DNA of 20,212 bases from the NCBI GenBank assembly GCA_003427395.1, contig BFEA01000063.1, positions 2,840,679 through 2,860,890 on the forward strand, given 5' to 3'. Each line of letters begins with the position of its first letter. Position 1 is the first letter of the stretch. Source of the stretch: Chara braunii (lineage: Eukaryota > Streptophyta > Charophyceae > Charales > Characeae). Of the stretch, positions 1-10,005 are shown one piece after another. A model generated the notes under the pieces. That model was not told where the DNA came from and did not search any database. It saw only the letters and a program-made list of their open reading frames with translations. The position numbers and the translations under genes are program-made.

Positions 1-41
<41 letters not shown>
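1..41. repeat. (AC)n microsatellite at window edge
   Basis: A pure AC dinucleotide run of about 20 units starts at the first base, so it probably continues outside the window. It is followed by a short purine-rich stretch (AGAAAGAGGGAGAGA). No function is implied. Confidence 0.97.
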
Positions 42-47
<6 letters not shown>

Positions 48-158
48 GGGAGAGATGTCGTAACGGTGGTCATGCTCTTGACACTTTTGTGGGGGCGAAC
101 ATGAAGGGAGGATAACCACCTTTACAACATCTGATGCGGATAGTGCACAAAAACGAGA

Positions 159-548
159 ATGTATTGTGGTCGCAAGGCGGTCAAGAAAAGTGAAGGAGGT
201 CGGATAGCAGGTCGTGATAACCTATACAGGGAGCGTCATGTGGATAAAGAAGAACAACAAGCGTCATCGACAGAGTGCGAGGACAAGCAGGAGGAGCAAA
301 GACCACGAAACACAGAAGAGGACGAATCAGAGGATGAGAACAACAGAGACAACGACGACCTTGATGAACATGAATTGAATGAAGATGAGGATGATGATAA
401 TGAAGATAGTCGGGAAGATGATGAAGAAAACGATGCACACTTCGCGAACGAGAAAGTCATAAGTACAACAATTTGTGCAACATACTGTGAAGCTCTAGCT
501 ACCAGAGTGGCCCGGGTCCACTTGCCTGGCCACGCCAAAAAGAAATAA
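159..548 (+). CDS. Acidic low-complexity ORF, unknown, doubtful
   Basis: This 129-codon open frame encodes a very acidic middle: residues about 30-95 are mostly Glu, Asp, Asn, Gln and Arg. The end is basic (GHAKKK). No domain is recognised. Acidic tracts of this kind occur in many nuclear proteins, but GA-rich DNA next to purine microsatellites produces such frames by chance, so coding status is uncertain. It could be a 5' exon of the relic at 931-1887; I found no clear splice donor to support that. The stop is followed at once by AT-rich, non-coding-looking DNA. Confidence 0.25.
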   Translation: MYCGRKAVKKSEGGRIAGRDNLYRERHVDKEEQQASSTECEDKQEEQRPRNTEEDESEDENNRDNDDLDEHELNEDEDDDNEDSREDDEENDAHFANEKVISTTICATYCEALATRVARVHLPGHAKKK

Positions 549-892
549 AAAAATAAAAATTATTTGTTAATTTAATTTTTTATTTCAAATTTGGTAAAGA
601 ATTTCGATGTGACCCTGAGACAAAAATTGTTTAGTTTATGTTTCTGCATAACATAATTTTTTTGTGATTTTTTTTTTTGTTTTGCTGGGACCCTCCTTTG
701 TCCTTGCACGGGCTAGCCAGCCGGGACCCGGGCGGCCCGGCTGGTAGCCTAGCTGTGAAGTTGTTTGTAGCATTATAAAAATATTATAGTTAAAACAACA
801 ACAACCTCAAAATGGTTCTCCTATTTACATTTTGGCATATAATTAGTATGTTCTTTACAAATGATCAAGAGTCATCGTCATTATAAATATGT
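549..892. other. AT-rich spacer with a GC-rich hairpin
   Basis: No gene is seen. The stretch is AT-rich with T runs near 656-680, interrupted by the GC-rich hairpin segment at 700-753 that is listed separately. An A-rich piece with three CAA units lies near 794-806. Confidence 0.5.
665..753 (-). repeat. GC-rich hairpin with A-rich tail, possible SINE end
   Basis: GCTAGCCAGCCGGG (712-725) pairs with CCCGGCTGGTAGC (736-748) through one bulged base, leaving a 10-nt loop. Read on the minus strand, this GC-rich block is followed within about 30 bases by an A-rich run (complement of the T run at 667-682). That is the layout of a short retroposed element with its tail. No tRNA A and B boxes could be assigned, so a SINE is only a suggestion. 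Confidence 0.3.
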
Positions 893-932
893 ACTTTTTT
901 TTTTTTTTATGTTGGAATTTGTGTGTGTGCAG
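893..932 (+). promoter_or_regulatory. Possible 3' splice acceptor
   Basis: A run of about 14 T is followed by a GT-rich stretch ending in TGTGTGCAG at 924-932. That looks like a polypyrimidine tract plus AG acceptor, and the long coding-like frame begins immediately afterwards. No donor or branch point was established. Confidence 0.25.
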
Positions 933-1887
933 TATACGAGGACACGAAAAACGATATGCGAACAAGAAAGCCGAGGTCAACAACTGCATTATTGACAACA
1001 TTCACACGTTATATGCGCACTCTAAAATAGTAAAGCAATTGATGCGTTTCGTAGCAAAAACTTTTTGTTTATCTCGAGCCAAAGATGCATAGATGTATCT
1101 GTCAGTTGACACATATGTGGATGCCTTCATGACTCTGATCACATCTTTGAACCCGGATACACGGCAGATCGTGGATCGGTGGATGAAGAGCACAACAACG
1201 ACAACACTTCGCACACAGAGATCAAGAGAATCGTTGAACATAAGAGGAATGATCACTTTCGATATCGTTCGGACATTTTGGAGCACTGCAGGGATGCCTT
1301 ATCCATCCAAAACTGTTAGAGATCGTTTTGAGAGAGAGCGAAAGGGGATGAGGATGAAAATGATAGAAGATTCATCATGGAGAGTAAGATGCAAAGATCC
1401 ATGACCCGCAACGGAGTTCAAGAACGTCGTTCGAGACATTTTATACATAAATTACAATTAAGTTAGTCAAAATGGTTGCACCATTCAACAGCTCGCATTC
1501 ACTCATGTGGTGTTAGATTGTCACATCAACAACAAAAGTTGGTCTGCACACGACAGCGCCGAGGAAGGAAATGCGAAGGACACAAAAAACCATTGTGACA
1601 ACGTGCAAGACTGATATCGGAAAAATGACTATACGTGTAATCTCTCTCGATCAAGATAAAACCGTTGATTCGGTGTTGAACAAAATTCTAGAAATATATG
1701 GGAACAACAATCTTATGGCAGAAAGAACACAAAAGATGGGGTCGTTTACATGAAGAGTCATTGTAGATTTTTGAAATTTTTTGAAGACAATGACGAGTTG
1801 ATTGTCGAGGATAGCCCTTAGGACATGGATGACAATAGTACTTCGTACTTTCCATATAAGACTTTGACTTTGTGTATGACTAGATAA
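931..1887 (+). pseudogene. Decayed coding relic, unknown protein (about 318 codons)
   Basis: One reading frame runs from about 931 to 1610 with only isolated stops (TAG 1090, TGA 1402, TAA near 1456). It appears to shift by one base into another frame (1571-1700) and then returns to the first frame from 1699 to a TAA at 1885-1887. The pieces read like protein, for example TIRVISLDQDKTVDSVLNKI in the shifted part and KSHCRFLKFFEDNDELIVED in the last part. The VISLDQDKTVDSVLNKI stretch vaguely resembles the first strand and helix of a ubiquitin-like fold, but that is a visual impression only. I do not recognise the family. It could be a dead host gene or part of an undescribed transposon. The frame begins right after a possible splice acceptor. 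Confidence 0.4.
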
Positions 1888-1929
1888 ATGCGAAAATGAC
1901 GTGAGAGTTGAATATTATATCATGAACGA

Positions 1930-1932
<3 letters not shown>

Positions 1933-2005
<73 letters not shown>

Positions 2006-2019
2006 AAGAAAAAAAAAAA
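1933..2019. repeat. (AG)n microsatellite with A-rich end
   Basis: About 34 AG units (1933-2000) lead into an A-rich run broken by single G bases. The block closely follows the stop of the relic at 931-1887. Confidence 0.97.
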
Positions 2020-2449
2020 GATAGAAAGATGTGGAAAGAGGTAGGAAACAAACAATGGAGACAAGTTTGGTATGATGTGTATTTTGTCAATTCACATGAT
2101 TTTGCAGAACACGTGTTAAGGATGTGTTATGTATTGCTATGTCAATTGGGGTGAATGAACACCAATGCACTAATGAGAAGTCTTTATTGTTGTGTATTAT
2201 TTTTTTCGTTAGCGGGACAAAAAATATTGGTGGTCATATTTAAATTGTCTCGTTGTTGATTGAATATCATAGTTGAAATGAAAATTGTATTGTGGATAGT
2301 TACTTTGACGAAAACAAGTATTGGTAATTATAATTTTTGCATCAGTTAAGGGTTTTGACGACAAAATAAAAAAAACATAACCATATCTAGACAACGATTC
2401 ATCCTATGATATAANGACAAAAACATACGGTGAAACACGTATACATACN

Positions 2450-2452
<3 letters not shown>
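2020..2452. other. AT-rich spacer, nothing recognised
   Basis: No credible coding frame, RNA gene or repeat family is seen. Single unresolved bases occur at 2415 and 2449, just before the next microsatellite. Confidence 0.5.
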
Positions 2453-2519
<67 letters not shown>

Positions 2520-2559
2520 AAAAAAAAANNAANNANAANNGTNNANNNNGANCNACANN
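2453..2559. repeat. Second (AG)n microsatellite with unresolved bases
   Basis: About 31 AG units (2453-2515) run into poly-A and then into a stretch dotted with N between 2529 and 2559. The scattered single N bases look like low-quality base calls after a homopolymer, not a sized gap. The Arg-Glu repeat frame that this DNA encodes is an artefact of the microsatellite. Confidence 0.95.
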
Positions 2560-2939
2560 GGTTGTCATGTTGTGATTTCCAACTATTTTTAAACGATATA
2601 TATTTTTTATTTACTATATCTCAATGTTGCTAAAATATTATAATAAGTAAGGCAACAAAATTTTCAACGTTTGCGCATATCAGGGACACAATATAAACAC
2701 AGATGACTTAACTCATGATCGAACGTTGGTACAACGTTGAAAAATGTTGGTCACGTTGATTTGGAAGCCCGCGCTGGAGTCATCAACGTTTCTTGTGTTG
2801 AAGAAAGGTTTGACACATGTGTGTTTATCGATCAAGGTTAAAAATCGAAGTTTGTTAGAAAATTGTTGTTACTCGATATAATCAACTATTTTTTAACGCA
2901 ATGACAATTAAAAACCTTATTGTTAAATACGGGATTTTG
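2560..2939. other. AT-rich spacer with repeated AACGTT words
   Basis: No gene is seen. The palindromic word AACGTT occurs several times; TTTTCAACGTT near 2660 and AACGTTGAAAA near 2733 form an 11-bp inverted pair about 60 bases apart. CAACTATTTTTAAACG (near 2579) recurs as a close variant near 2883. Confidence 0.4.
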
Positions 2940-3072
2940 ATGGGACTCTAGGCCCGGTGTCCAGCAGTGCCGCTCCCCACCAATAGATGGAGAAACCCAA
3001 CGGTCGAAGCCTCAATCCTGGTGGTGGGATAGTGGTCTTGCAAAAGGACTTAAAAAAAAAAAAAAAAAAAAA
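2940..3072 (+). repeat. Possible SINE-like unit with 21-nt poly-A tail
   Basis: A GC-richer block of about 110 bases lies in AT-rich surroundings and ends in an uninterrupted run of 21 A at 3052-3072. GGTCGAAGCC near 3002 is similar to a tRNA-type B box (consensus GGTTCGANNCC), but no convincing A box was found at the right distance. A processed RNA copy is possible. A second A-rich run with AAAAT units follows at 3134-3157. Confidence 0.35.
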
Positions 3073-3189
3073 GGACAGGTAGGAATGTATGTTTGTACCA
3101 TCACTCCTATCTGCTACCATACGTGGAATTTTTAAAAAAAAAATAAAATAAAATAAAGTACCAGTCATAGGAATTGTGTAAACTATCTC

Positions 3190-3559
3190 CTATTGACGAG
3201 CGGATTTTCGATGCGAAAAGAGAACGTCGATGAGGGGTTCGGCAGGAGCGCTTCGCCGGCGCTATTGCGCATTGGACCAAGCGTTATCCCCTCGGTAATG
3301 AGGGACTGTGACAGTCATTGACGTCACCATCTTGATAACGCCATGGTAGTTTGTGTTATCTTGCTAGTACTGCCTTGTTCAAAGACTCGGAGTCGCCTCA
3401 CGCTGCTGTTTACAGTAGTGTAGGATGAAGGTCACATAACGTCCAGCCGGTTAGAACTGACATAGCCAGGGAATTTTCATCTCATTTCATAACTAGTCCA
3501 TATCCGTGACATACATCATCAACTATACTATTATCAAGCTATCGTCCCACTCCCCCTCT
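3190..3559 (+). other. Probable 5' leader of LINE element 1
   Basis: This stretch has no long frame and precedes the first ORF1 methionine at 3560. It includes a small hairpin around the AGCGC/GCGCT arms near 3247-3263. An internal promoter would be expected here in an active element, but none can be identified by eye. Confidence 0.35.
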
Positions 3560-5663
3560 ATGGAAGGGATCGCAATGGAGAATTACGTTAATCAAAGGAG
3601 ACCTCAGTCCCCTCCTCCGGACGCAGGAATACAAAGAGAAGACGAAGCAAGAATATGAGAATTGATAAGACTGTGTTACGAAGAAGGGATATTGCTAACA
3701 TACATTGATCCTGGAGAAAAGGAGGTTGATGGTCGAGAAGTACACTTTCGGGTGAATGCATCATTAGATAGAGTCAAAATCAATTGGCTTAAGGAGCATA
3801 CGATCACGGTGATATTTAGAGACGGAGCACGGTTTTTACCAAAGAAGGTAAAAGACGACATCATCAGAGCATGCGAAGACGAGAAGATTCAAGATGGTAG
3901 CTTCGAGGCAAAGATTTTCCGAAGGGTTAGAGTCAAGATAGAGAGTCCAAATGTAGTGTCCTACATAGCCAAAAACAAGGTTATTGCCTTGTGACTGGTT
4001 ACGAGAGGACGAGACAAAATCCTTCTGGGTGGTAGCAGTTCAAGTGCCATTGGAGTCTTTTCTTTATCTCGAGGCACAAATCAGGAAGGTGATTGGCCTA
4101 GTGATTCGCATTCATCCTATCAAACCTGATCGCTTGAAGCCATCTCTGATTAACGTCAAATTCAACGTCGGCCCCGCATCTCACCCTAACATGAAGGACA
4201 AGATGTGGATCGTAACGTCAGAAGGAGATGAACGAGAGGTTAACTTGGCGTCCTCTGGAACCCCTAGATGTCGCTGACGCCGTGCCTTTTTCCATTCAAC
4301 AATCGAATGCAGACGAGGCGTTGGTCAACAAGCGGGCTCTCAAGGAAACTAAGGGACTCAAGAAAATCCGAGTAATCAAGGGCCCCCTGACCCTTACGAC
4401 CATCCAAGTCACCAACGAACAAGCACGACAAGGCTCTCAAGACTACACTGGCTCTATGGACACCTGGGCATCTCTCCGTTTTTAGCTCAACTAGGAGGCG
4501 GGGGCGGTCAGGGTGCTCCCCCTCGAGCCTTCTCGAGCTCTCGCGTGAAGCCAACGTTTGTGCCTACGCCTCAAGGTCAACAACTCTCATTCTTTGGAAT
4601 GCCAAATTAGGCAGGCCACGTGTTCATGCCATGGGTGCCTACGCTAGGAGGCATGCCGCCGGCTCTTTAATACCAGATGCATCAACAAGGAGGGGGTCCG
4701 CCCCCGCTCTTCACCTCTTCCCCTGGAATAGGTGGAGAAGTTTTCGGAATGGTCGGCCAACACCAACCAATCACCAGTCAACCTGGTGTACACATGGCAA
4801 CTGCGACTACGACATCAACACACCAAGGACGGGTTGATGCTTCACCACATGTGTCTCCTCTCCCCTCTCGGGGAGACTCGAGCAGTGTTGCCAGGCCCAG
4901 ATCGGCCACACTGGGAAACCAGAGACGCCTCGACTTGGAAGGTAGTTTCACTACGAGCAAACAACTCAATGGTGAGTACTCGGACTCTTATCTTCCAGAA
5001 TATGACTCCTCACAGAGCCAAATTAAGGAGATAGGCACCCCGAGCAATAAAACCATCCGTAGGAGAACCCTAATCACCTCCTTGTCTAGAGGTCAACTGC
5101 AATTGGTCAAAAACCGGATTCTACCCATGTTTTGCAGTGCAGTTCGCAATTCGTTGTGGGTAATTGAGTGGTCGTCCCCTAACAGCTCCCTTGCGTTTAT
5201 TAGCATTCCTTCGCCGTAACAACCCATGCCTTCTGCGATGGTGTCCTTGCTTCGTCCAACTATCCTAGGCCGCTTCCTGTTCCGCTTAATTCTCGATTGA
5301 TTGATGCCTCCTATAATTACCGATAACCCTGAGGGAGGTGGGAAAATAATTAAATTCTTTGTCCCTCTCATGGATGTCAGATTTCCCTACGGCCAGTTTG
5401 ACAAACTGGAAAGCGAAGGTTTGAAACTCCTTTCGCTAGCATGGATCGCAGAGTCACGACGACAAAAGTTGAGGCGGATCAAGATCCCCCCTCTTCCCTC
5501 GGTTGAATGTTTGGTCGATGTCGACATTCGATTACTCAAGGATAAGAAGCTCAACTCCCCATTTCTCTGCTCCATGCTTACCACCCCATGGCTAACATCC
5601 TCCTTGGGTTCTCCCCACATCCAGTCCAACAACAGGGGTTCTCGAAGAGATGGGAAAAAATAG
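3560..5663 (+). pseudogene. LINE element 1 ORF1 relic
   Basis: Position and content mark this as the first ORF of the element, whose product would bind the element RNA. The frame opens with MEGIAMENYVNQ at 3560, is cut by TGA at 3656-3658 and continues in frame to about 3990. It then switches frame near 3984, again near 4250 and again near 4486, with later stops at 4608 and 4668. The first third is charged and alpha/beta-like (for example FLPKKVKDDIIRACEDEKI). The middle, from about 4486, is rich in Gly, Pro, Gln, Ser and Thr (LGGGGGQGAPP, QQGGGPPPLF). Another frame (5301-5663) ends in TAG at 5661-5663. I saw no zinc knuckle, unlike element 2. It is assigned to ORF1 from context, not from a recognised domain. 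Confidence 0.6.
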
Positions 5664-6385
5664 AGTGGCTTCATGGAATGGTAAAGGACTGGGAGAGACT
5701 ACGGGCAGTTACAACAAAGACAGATTCAATCGTGGATGTATAACAACACCATAAAAATCATATGTCTTCAGGAAACGAAATTAAATGATGATAAAATAGT
5801 CGCACCGAGAAATTGGTGGGATGACCCCAATTATGGTCTCCCGTAATAGGGTCGAAGGGGGGTACAACTATACTTGTTCACATGTCTCTCTAAGCAAAAA
5901 TTGTCGATTATAACTCCGACCTTTGGGGTCGGTGGTCTTGGGCCAAATGCTTCATGGATGGTTGCTATTGGGTATATGTGAGTATTAATGCCCCAGTCGA
6001 TCCCAAAACACGTTCGGACTTCTTCTCCGATTTCCTACTGATCATTCCATAAGGGGACATAATCATTATTGTTGCTATCCTTGACTCAAGATGCACTTAA
6101 GATAATTTGACGTTATCCAATCTGATGGAGGAATTGAAACTAATTGATCCATATCACTTATCCTACCTAAATACTTATGGTCCTACGTGGTTCTCATATT
6201 ATCGAGATTCCACTGGGATCACCATGCGTCGCTTGGATTACTTTTTGACCACTTCCAATATGTGGGCTCTAACCGATAACATTAAGATAAGCTCCCACCC
6301 AATGTCGGATCACAAACCCGCTGTTATATTTATGCATACGATCGAAGTAACAAGGGGAAGAGGTCTGTTTAGATTTAACACATAA
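5650..6385 (+). pseudogene. LINE element 1 ORF2: APE-type endonuclease domain
   Basis: This is the endonuclease/exonuclease/phosphatase fold that nicks the target DNA in L1-type elements. A likely ORF2 start, MGKNRVASWNGKGLG at 5650, overlaps the ORF1 stop by 14 bases. SWNGKGL (5671-5691) matches the first conserved motif. After a frame change, ICLQETKLND (LQETK at 5766-5780) carries the catalytic Glu motif. VSINAPVD near 5980 matches the VYAPN region. RRLDYFL (about 6227-6247) and SDHK (6305-6316) match the end of the domain with the catalytic Asp-His pair. The usual GDFN box is decayed to GDIIII near 6055. At least two frame changes and several stops (such as TAA near 5846) make it non-functional. 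Confidence 0.85.
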
Positions 6386-6389
6386 AATC

Positions 6390-7972
6390 TGAGCGAACCT
6401 GGGTTAACCTATTGGATGAAACAATTTTGGACAGACTGCTGAGAGTCTGAGACTGGTCTTTATCCCGCTCGTCCTTCCCCTCAACTGCTCTTTGGTGGGA
6501 CGTAGGTTCCTCAATCTTTTCCAATCAGTTGAATGTTATCTCTAAAATTTTGCTATTCGAAAGCAACAATCAAGTCACCTCTCTCCAGAAATGGATCGTC
6601 TTTGCTGAATCTATGATGTTGGAACATTCAGTGTTAGAGAAAGTCTGGGTAAGGAGAGAATTCGACTCCTGTTAGAATGGGACAATCTTCAGATTAAACA
6701 GTTGAAGATTTGGACTGAATGCCAACGAGTAAAAGGGATTGTGGTCAATGATCGCATGACCAAAGACTCATTTCACAAACTCCTGCTAAAGGGCGCCTCA
6801 ACTCCTATGAAGGAACCAAAACACCCGTTTGACGAAGTAGCTCCTATAGCCAAAGAACTCAAGGACCTCTGTGAATATGTTGCTCTAGTATACTATAAAG
6901 ACCTCCTTACTTCGCGACACCGGAGTTCGAACATATGCTCTGACCTGCATAAAACCACCTCCCACTGTAATAACACGGAGGCTCGTCTCTCTTCCGTAGG
7001 TTAGTTTTACCTTGACCGGCCCATATCTGAAGGAGAAACACTCACTGCCCTTAAATCGATGCCCATCGGGAAACCTCCTGATGATGACGACCTGCTAATC
7101 GAACTCTGTCTTTCCATATGGGATGTCGTGGGCGCTTCACTTATGGAGATATATAACGAAGTCCTTATGGGAGGTAGACTTTCAGCGAACATGTGTAGGG
7201 GAATCATCCTAGTTTTATTCAAGAAGGGAGAAAAATCTCAGATCCACAATTAGTGCCCTATATCTGTCTTGAATGTTTTATGCAAAATTTTAACAAAAGT
7301 TATTGCAAGAAGACTCAGTGACTATATAGCAAAAATTGTCCACTCGGATCAGGCGGCCTTTATCAAAGACAGATCCATCTTTGACAATATAGTTACCATC
7401 ATTGAAACACTTGAGATAGTGCAGAACGAAAAACTTGATATTGCGGTTCTCTTTCTTGATCGGAAAAAAACGTATGACCAGGTTAATTGGTCATATGTTC
7501 TTTCCACATTAAATTGCATGGGTTTTGGTTCGAATTTTGGCGGCTAGGTTATTGCCCTATACTCACTATCCATTGTTGCAGTGATGATTAATGAGAGACT
7601 GTCGGAAGAGTTCTCCCGGACGAGATCTCTGCACCAGGGTTGCCCCCTGACCCCCTTATTGTTCACTATCCAAATAGAGGGTGTACTCAATAATATCCGT
7701 GCTCATTCACATATTAATGGCTTGACTGTAGGTCCCTCTCCACTTACCTTGGCGGTCGTCAAACTCTGTCTTGATGAGTATGCAAGTCTATCTGAAGCAG
7801 CGATTAACTGGCACGAATCGGTATTCTTCCTCCCTCAAGACTACTCTCTCTATGTGGAATGGGGAATGAAGCAGATCAAAGAAGATGAATCAGAATGCTT
7901 TCTTAGGGTCAAAATCGCCATAAGAAAATGCTTAGATACTCATGAAAGCATCCTAACCCAAAATGTTTTTTA
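6390..7972 (+). pseudogene. LINE element 1 ORF2: linker and reverse transcriptase
   Basis: The RT frame is open from about 6702 with a few stops. ALKSMPIGKPPDDDD near 7044 corresponds to the KxxGxDG region before the fingers. LFKKGEKSQIHN then leads to TAG (7251-7253) where Trp is expected in NWRPIS, with CPISVLN after it. DQAAFIKDRSIFDNIV follows. FLDRKKTYDQVNW holds the first catalytic Asp (codon 7458-7460). MGFGSNFGG then meets TAG (7545-7547), again at an expected Trp. HQGCPLTPLLF is the conserved RQGCPLSPLLF box. After GLTVGPSPLTLAV (about 7720-7757) the frame jumps to VKLCLDEYASLSEAAINWHES, so the box with the paired catalytic Asp is missing through an internal deletion. The stop is TAA 7971-7973. 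Confidence 0.9.
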
Positions 7973-9626
7973 ACATTCTGGGGTAGAGCTCCACACCTGT
8001 CCCTATTTGGACGGGCCTTGGTAGTAAACAGTGCTCTCTTCGCTCTCCTGTGGCATGTAGGGAGGGTTCGTGGTATTGGGAAGTTTTTGTATACTCTCAT
8101 CAAACGAAGGGCAACTCAATTTATTTGGAAACCGTTCTCAGTGAATGACGACTCTTTTATTTCCAAAGTAGCATGAGAAATGTTGTGTTTTCCATGTGAG
8201 GAGGGTGGTCTAGGCATGCTCGACCCCCTCAAACAAACTGCGGCAATGTTGTGTACATGGATTGCTAAAGTTGGGCTAATATTTTCGGCCCCTCACTGGA
8301 TACATCTTGTTGAACATATCCTGAGCCAGGAATGGAATCTATGTCGTCCAGAAGATATCTGGACATGTTTATTTCTTTTTTCGTTCCAACGGCAACAGAT
8401 TAAATCTCCTTTTTGGTCTTCCATAATCCATGTATGGAGGAAACTTCGTCCGAATGTTTGGATAGAGCCCCGGACAAAAGTCGAGGTTTTGTCTCAGCCT
8501 CTGTTCGAGAACCCCAAAATACGGGACGCATCTGACGATTGGTTCAAAGTTTACTCTTCTCCGGCTAGCTTTGGTCGATCCTGGATCGAAAAGGCAGTAT
8601 TGCGGGTCAACGACTCATGAGATCCATTTTTTGGTTCCTAGATCTCAGATGAGAAACTGAGAGAGCGACTGGGACAAGTCCGGTTCTTACATAAGAGGAG
8701 AAAACTACTCACTGACGCTGTCCCTGATAACTGGAAGGCAATCATGGCTCCAGAGGGGATTGACCCCCCCAGTACGTGGTTTGCCTGCTCACAACCCCCA
8801 TATCAGCAAGTGTGGAAATTAATGTCAATCAACAGAGAGGGTACAAGAGTGTTTCAATCTTGGTCAGTTATCTGCTCCAGAACCCTGGTACTGGATGATG
8901 AAACCTCCCCCCCCCAAGTAGGAGCTCTGATGCAGAAGATTAGAGTTTATGAAACTCCTTGTTTTTATGGGTCTGTCTTTTGCCATCTCTTTGGTGATGC
9001 CGAACCTCTGTCCCAACTAAAATTAGACCCTGTTCAATAGGAGTGGACTATTCAGGGCCACAGGGGTATCATTGCCACTCTGGCTGAGTACACGATTAAC
9101 ATTGGCTATAGAATCAATCAGCCTCTAAAACACCCACGAGTAGTGGCCCGGGCCCGCTGAACCCAACTCCTACAGTCTGAATCAATTGATATTGATGTGA
9201 CCCTTACGGAGGCGTACGCCATGTCGGGAATAGCTCAACCTTCTCCATAACCAAAGACATGCTTCACCCCATCAGCGGTTTGGCTTGCTGAAAGAGGAAT
9301 GAGAATTGACATGAAAATCGTTCATTCATCTCTGGTGGGATTGCCCTGCCTCCACATGTATTTAGAACTGGTTACTCAAACACTAGAATCGGATCTCTAA
9401 CTCAACCTTCACATGGACAAAAGAGTGGATCTTGTTGGGTGGTACCCCCACAGGATTCTCTAAATCCAAAGGTTGGGGTTACGTGGCCCAAATTTTTCGA
9501 GCATCCTCCTTTGGTGTCATCTGACAGAGCCGCAACGAAAGAGCATTTGAAAATAAGGAGTGGTCTCATCGTCAGATCCGAAACTCCTTTCTACTTCATC
9601 TGAGATGGTCCATTAAGACTGACTAA
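7973..9626 (+). pseudogene. LINE element 1 ORF2: thumb and C-terminal Cys-His region
   Basis: After a frame change, HLSLFGRALVVNSALFALLW (about 8000-8060) is the typical post-RT segment of L1 elements. EEGGLGMLDPLKQTAAML follows near 8200, after a TGA at 8174-8176 where Trp is expected. The same frame continues through 8620 to 9040 with stops at 8618-8620 and near 8639. SQPLFENPKI near 8495 matches QQPLFNN in element 2. Near the end HLWWDC (9327-9344) looks like the H-x4-C half of the zf-RVT-like C-terminal module; the first Cys pair is not intact. SRNERAFENKEWSHRQIRNS (from about 9528) matches the usual last helix. The final stop is TAA 9624-9626. Confidence 0.8.
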
Positions 9627-9984
9627 TCGTCAACCCTTGGCTACTTCAGAGGTAGATGGCCCACTCGGGACCATCTTTGACCACAACGTTTCTAACAACC
9701 TGCAGTACTCAGTTGTCTCCGATCATTTTGTTAAGGTCGCAGTAGATAGACAGCAAGGACATGGTCAGTGGAGAGAGTGTTGTTTTTTATTGGAATCTGA
9801 ATTGGGATCCCACCCCCCCCCTCCCCCGTCCTTAGGGGAGATAGATGATTCGCTCTATAGAATCAGATCACTTAGAGCATGAAATCAGCGTTGTAGTAGT
9901 GGCTCTATAGTTAAGTAGCTGTCATGTGTGTTCAGGTATATAACTTTCATGGTTGGTCTTGGATTCGTCTGGGATGGACTACCA
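9627..9984 (+). other. 3' UTR of LINE element 1
   Basis: Non-coding sequence after the last ORF2 stop. A chance frame at 9637-9882 has no recognisable content. It includes a C-rich pyrimidine tract near 9811-9829. It runs directly into the tail of the opposite-strand element without an A tail of its own. Confidence 0.5.
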
Positions 9985-10005
9985 TTTTGTTGTTGTTGTT
10001 TTTTT
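9985..10005 (-). repeat. 3' tail of LINE element 2
   Basis: On the minus strand this reads as seven A, several CAA units, then AAAA, the kind of A-rich 3' tail left by target-primed reverse transcription. It fixes the 3' end of element 2 and the junction with element 1. Confidence 0.6.

Larger units (their letters stand above)
3190..9984 (+). mobile_element. LINE element 1, L1-type, degenerate
   Basis: A non-LTR retrotransposon in the order 5' leader, ORF1, APE-like endonuclease, reverse transcriptase, thumb and C-terminal Cys-His region, 3' UTR. Diagnostic peptides in order are SWNGKGL, LQETK, RRLDYFL, SDHK, KKGEKSQIHN, FLDRKKTYDQVNW, HQGCPLTPLLF, LFGRALVVNSALFALLWH and HLWWDC. The left edge is not fixed: I set it where sequence character changes after the A-rich run at 3134-3157. 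The right edge is taken as the start of the opposite element's tail. No A tail or target-site duplication belonging to this copy was found. Many stops and frame changes show it is dead. It is more GC-rich than the flanking DNA. Confidence 0.85.

Noticed and set aside
236-538. Ser-rich minus-strand frame
   Set aside because: It is the complement of the acidic GA-rich frame at 159-548 and has a microsatellite-like composition.
2430-2633. Frame encoding a long Arg-Glu repeat
   Set aside because: It is the translation of the (AG)n microsatellite and unresolved bases.
2940-3072. A tRNA gene around the GGTCGAAGCC word
   Set aside because: No cloverleaf with acceptor, D and anticodon stems could be drawn.
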